Source of the DNA: VGEM01 sp033764265
Lineage (GTDB): Bacteria; Pseudomonadota; Alphaproteobacteria; Rhodospirillales; Rhodospirillaceae
DNA length: 10,225 nt
NCBI GenBank assembly: GCA_033764265.1
Contig: JANRJB010000243.1
Coordinates: 1-10,225, forward strand
Direction of reading: 5' to 3'
A program made the position numbers and the translations under genes. Positions within the stretch are counted from its first letter, which is position 1; the number at the start of each line of letters is the position of its first letter. Positions 9,925 to 10,225 of this stretch are shown in pieces. Below the pieces are notes generated by a model, which made no database searches, had not been told where the DNA came from, and was given only the letters and a program-made list of their open reading frames with translations.

Positions 9925-10225
9925 TTCCAGGTGCCGGCTGCAGGGCGATGCGGGCATCCACACCTACGCCCGCCGCGGCGCGTTGCAGATCGGCCTTCAT
10001 AACGACCGTGCCGTAGCGCTGGTGCATCGCCGCAATCCACTGAAACAACTTTCGCGCCTCGGTACCCTCGAACCAGAATTCGACCACACCGCCGTCGAGC
10101 GGCTGCAGCCGCAGAATCTCAACGCCGGCGGATACGGCCACCGCCGAAGCCGTGGTGCGCAGGCCCCCTGCATCGAGCGGCTCGACCGCGCCGGCGCGAC
10201 GGGCCAGGTCATGCACGGCCCGAAC
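9917..10225 (-). CDS. gspM: Type II secretion system protein GspM, C-terminal part (cut by window edge)
   Basis: This is the distal 102 codons of a gene that enters from beyond base 10225; the frame is open to the edge and no credible start is present. The visible part matches the periplasmic ferredoxin-like domain of GspM: a helix, then GVEILRLQPLDGGVVEFWFEG, then ARKLFQWIAAMHQRYGTVVMKADLQRA and a last strand. GspM is a bitopic inner-membrane protein that pairs with GspL in the T2SS assembly platform. The domain alone is weakly conserved, so the call leans on the overlapping gspN that follows. The N-terminal membrane helix expected for GspM would lie outside the window. Confidence 0.78.
   Translation of the reverse strand, partial: VRAVHDLARRAGAVEPLDAGGLRTTASAVAVSAGVEILRLQPLDGGVVEFWFEGTEARKLFQWIAAMHQRYGTVVMKADLQRAAAGVGVDARIALQPAPGNE

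Overview
The window is GC-rich, almost entirely coding, and looks like a proteobacterial chromosome, most likely an alphaproteobacterium. That placement is an inference. It rests on the imuA-imuB-dnaE2 gene order, the DnaE2 C-terminal signature MPKGRNFH, and genes for a type II secretion system (T2SS), which requires an outer membrane. No rRNA, tRNA, CRISPR array, insertion sequence or obvious long repeat was seen. No gap between genes exceeds about 60 bases.

Left half, plus strand (1-5601): a complete or nearly complete SOS mutagenesis cassette. imuA is probably cut by the left edge. imuB starts inside imuA with a 95-base overlap, and dnaE2 (imuC) starts on the last base of the imuB stop codon (TGATG). 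In the known system the inactive Y-family-like protein ImuB bridges the sliding clamp, ImuA and the error-prone polymerase DnaE2, so that damaged DNA is copied at the cost of mutation. Any LexA operator would lie upstream of base 1 and cannot be seen. A gene for a methyltransferase-like protein (5657-6397, possibly from 5636) follows dnaE2 on the same strand within about 55 bases and may be co-transcribed.

Right half, minus strand (10225 down to 6402): five tightly packed genes that read as one operon. They are the C-terminal part of GspM (cut by the right edge), GspN, a 172-residue lipoprotein of unrecognised function, a family-5 solute-binding protein, and an RraA-fold protein. The first two are T2SS inner-membrane components, and the lipoprotein may be an accessory factor of the same machine. 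The last two resemble metabolite uptake and catabolism genes. They appear without transporter permease or ATPase genes here, and the RraA-like protein lacks the usual catalytic Arg-Asp pair.

The two transcription units converge at 6397/6402, where both stop codons lie inside a perfect 10-base palindrome. The points most worth a second look are the T2SS-linked lipoprotein, the RraA homologue without its catalytic pair, the odd joining of secretion and uptake genes, and the methyltransferase-like gene behind the mutagenesis cassette. No clearly new multi-gene system is evident.
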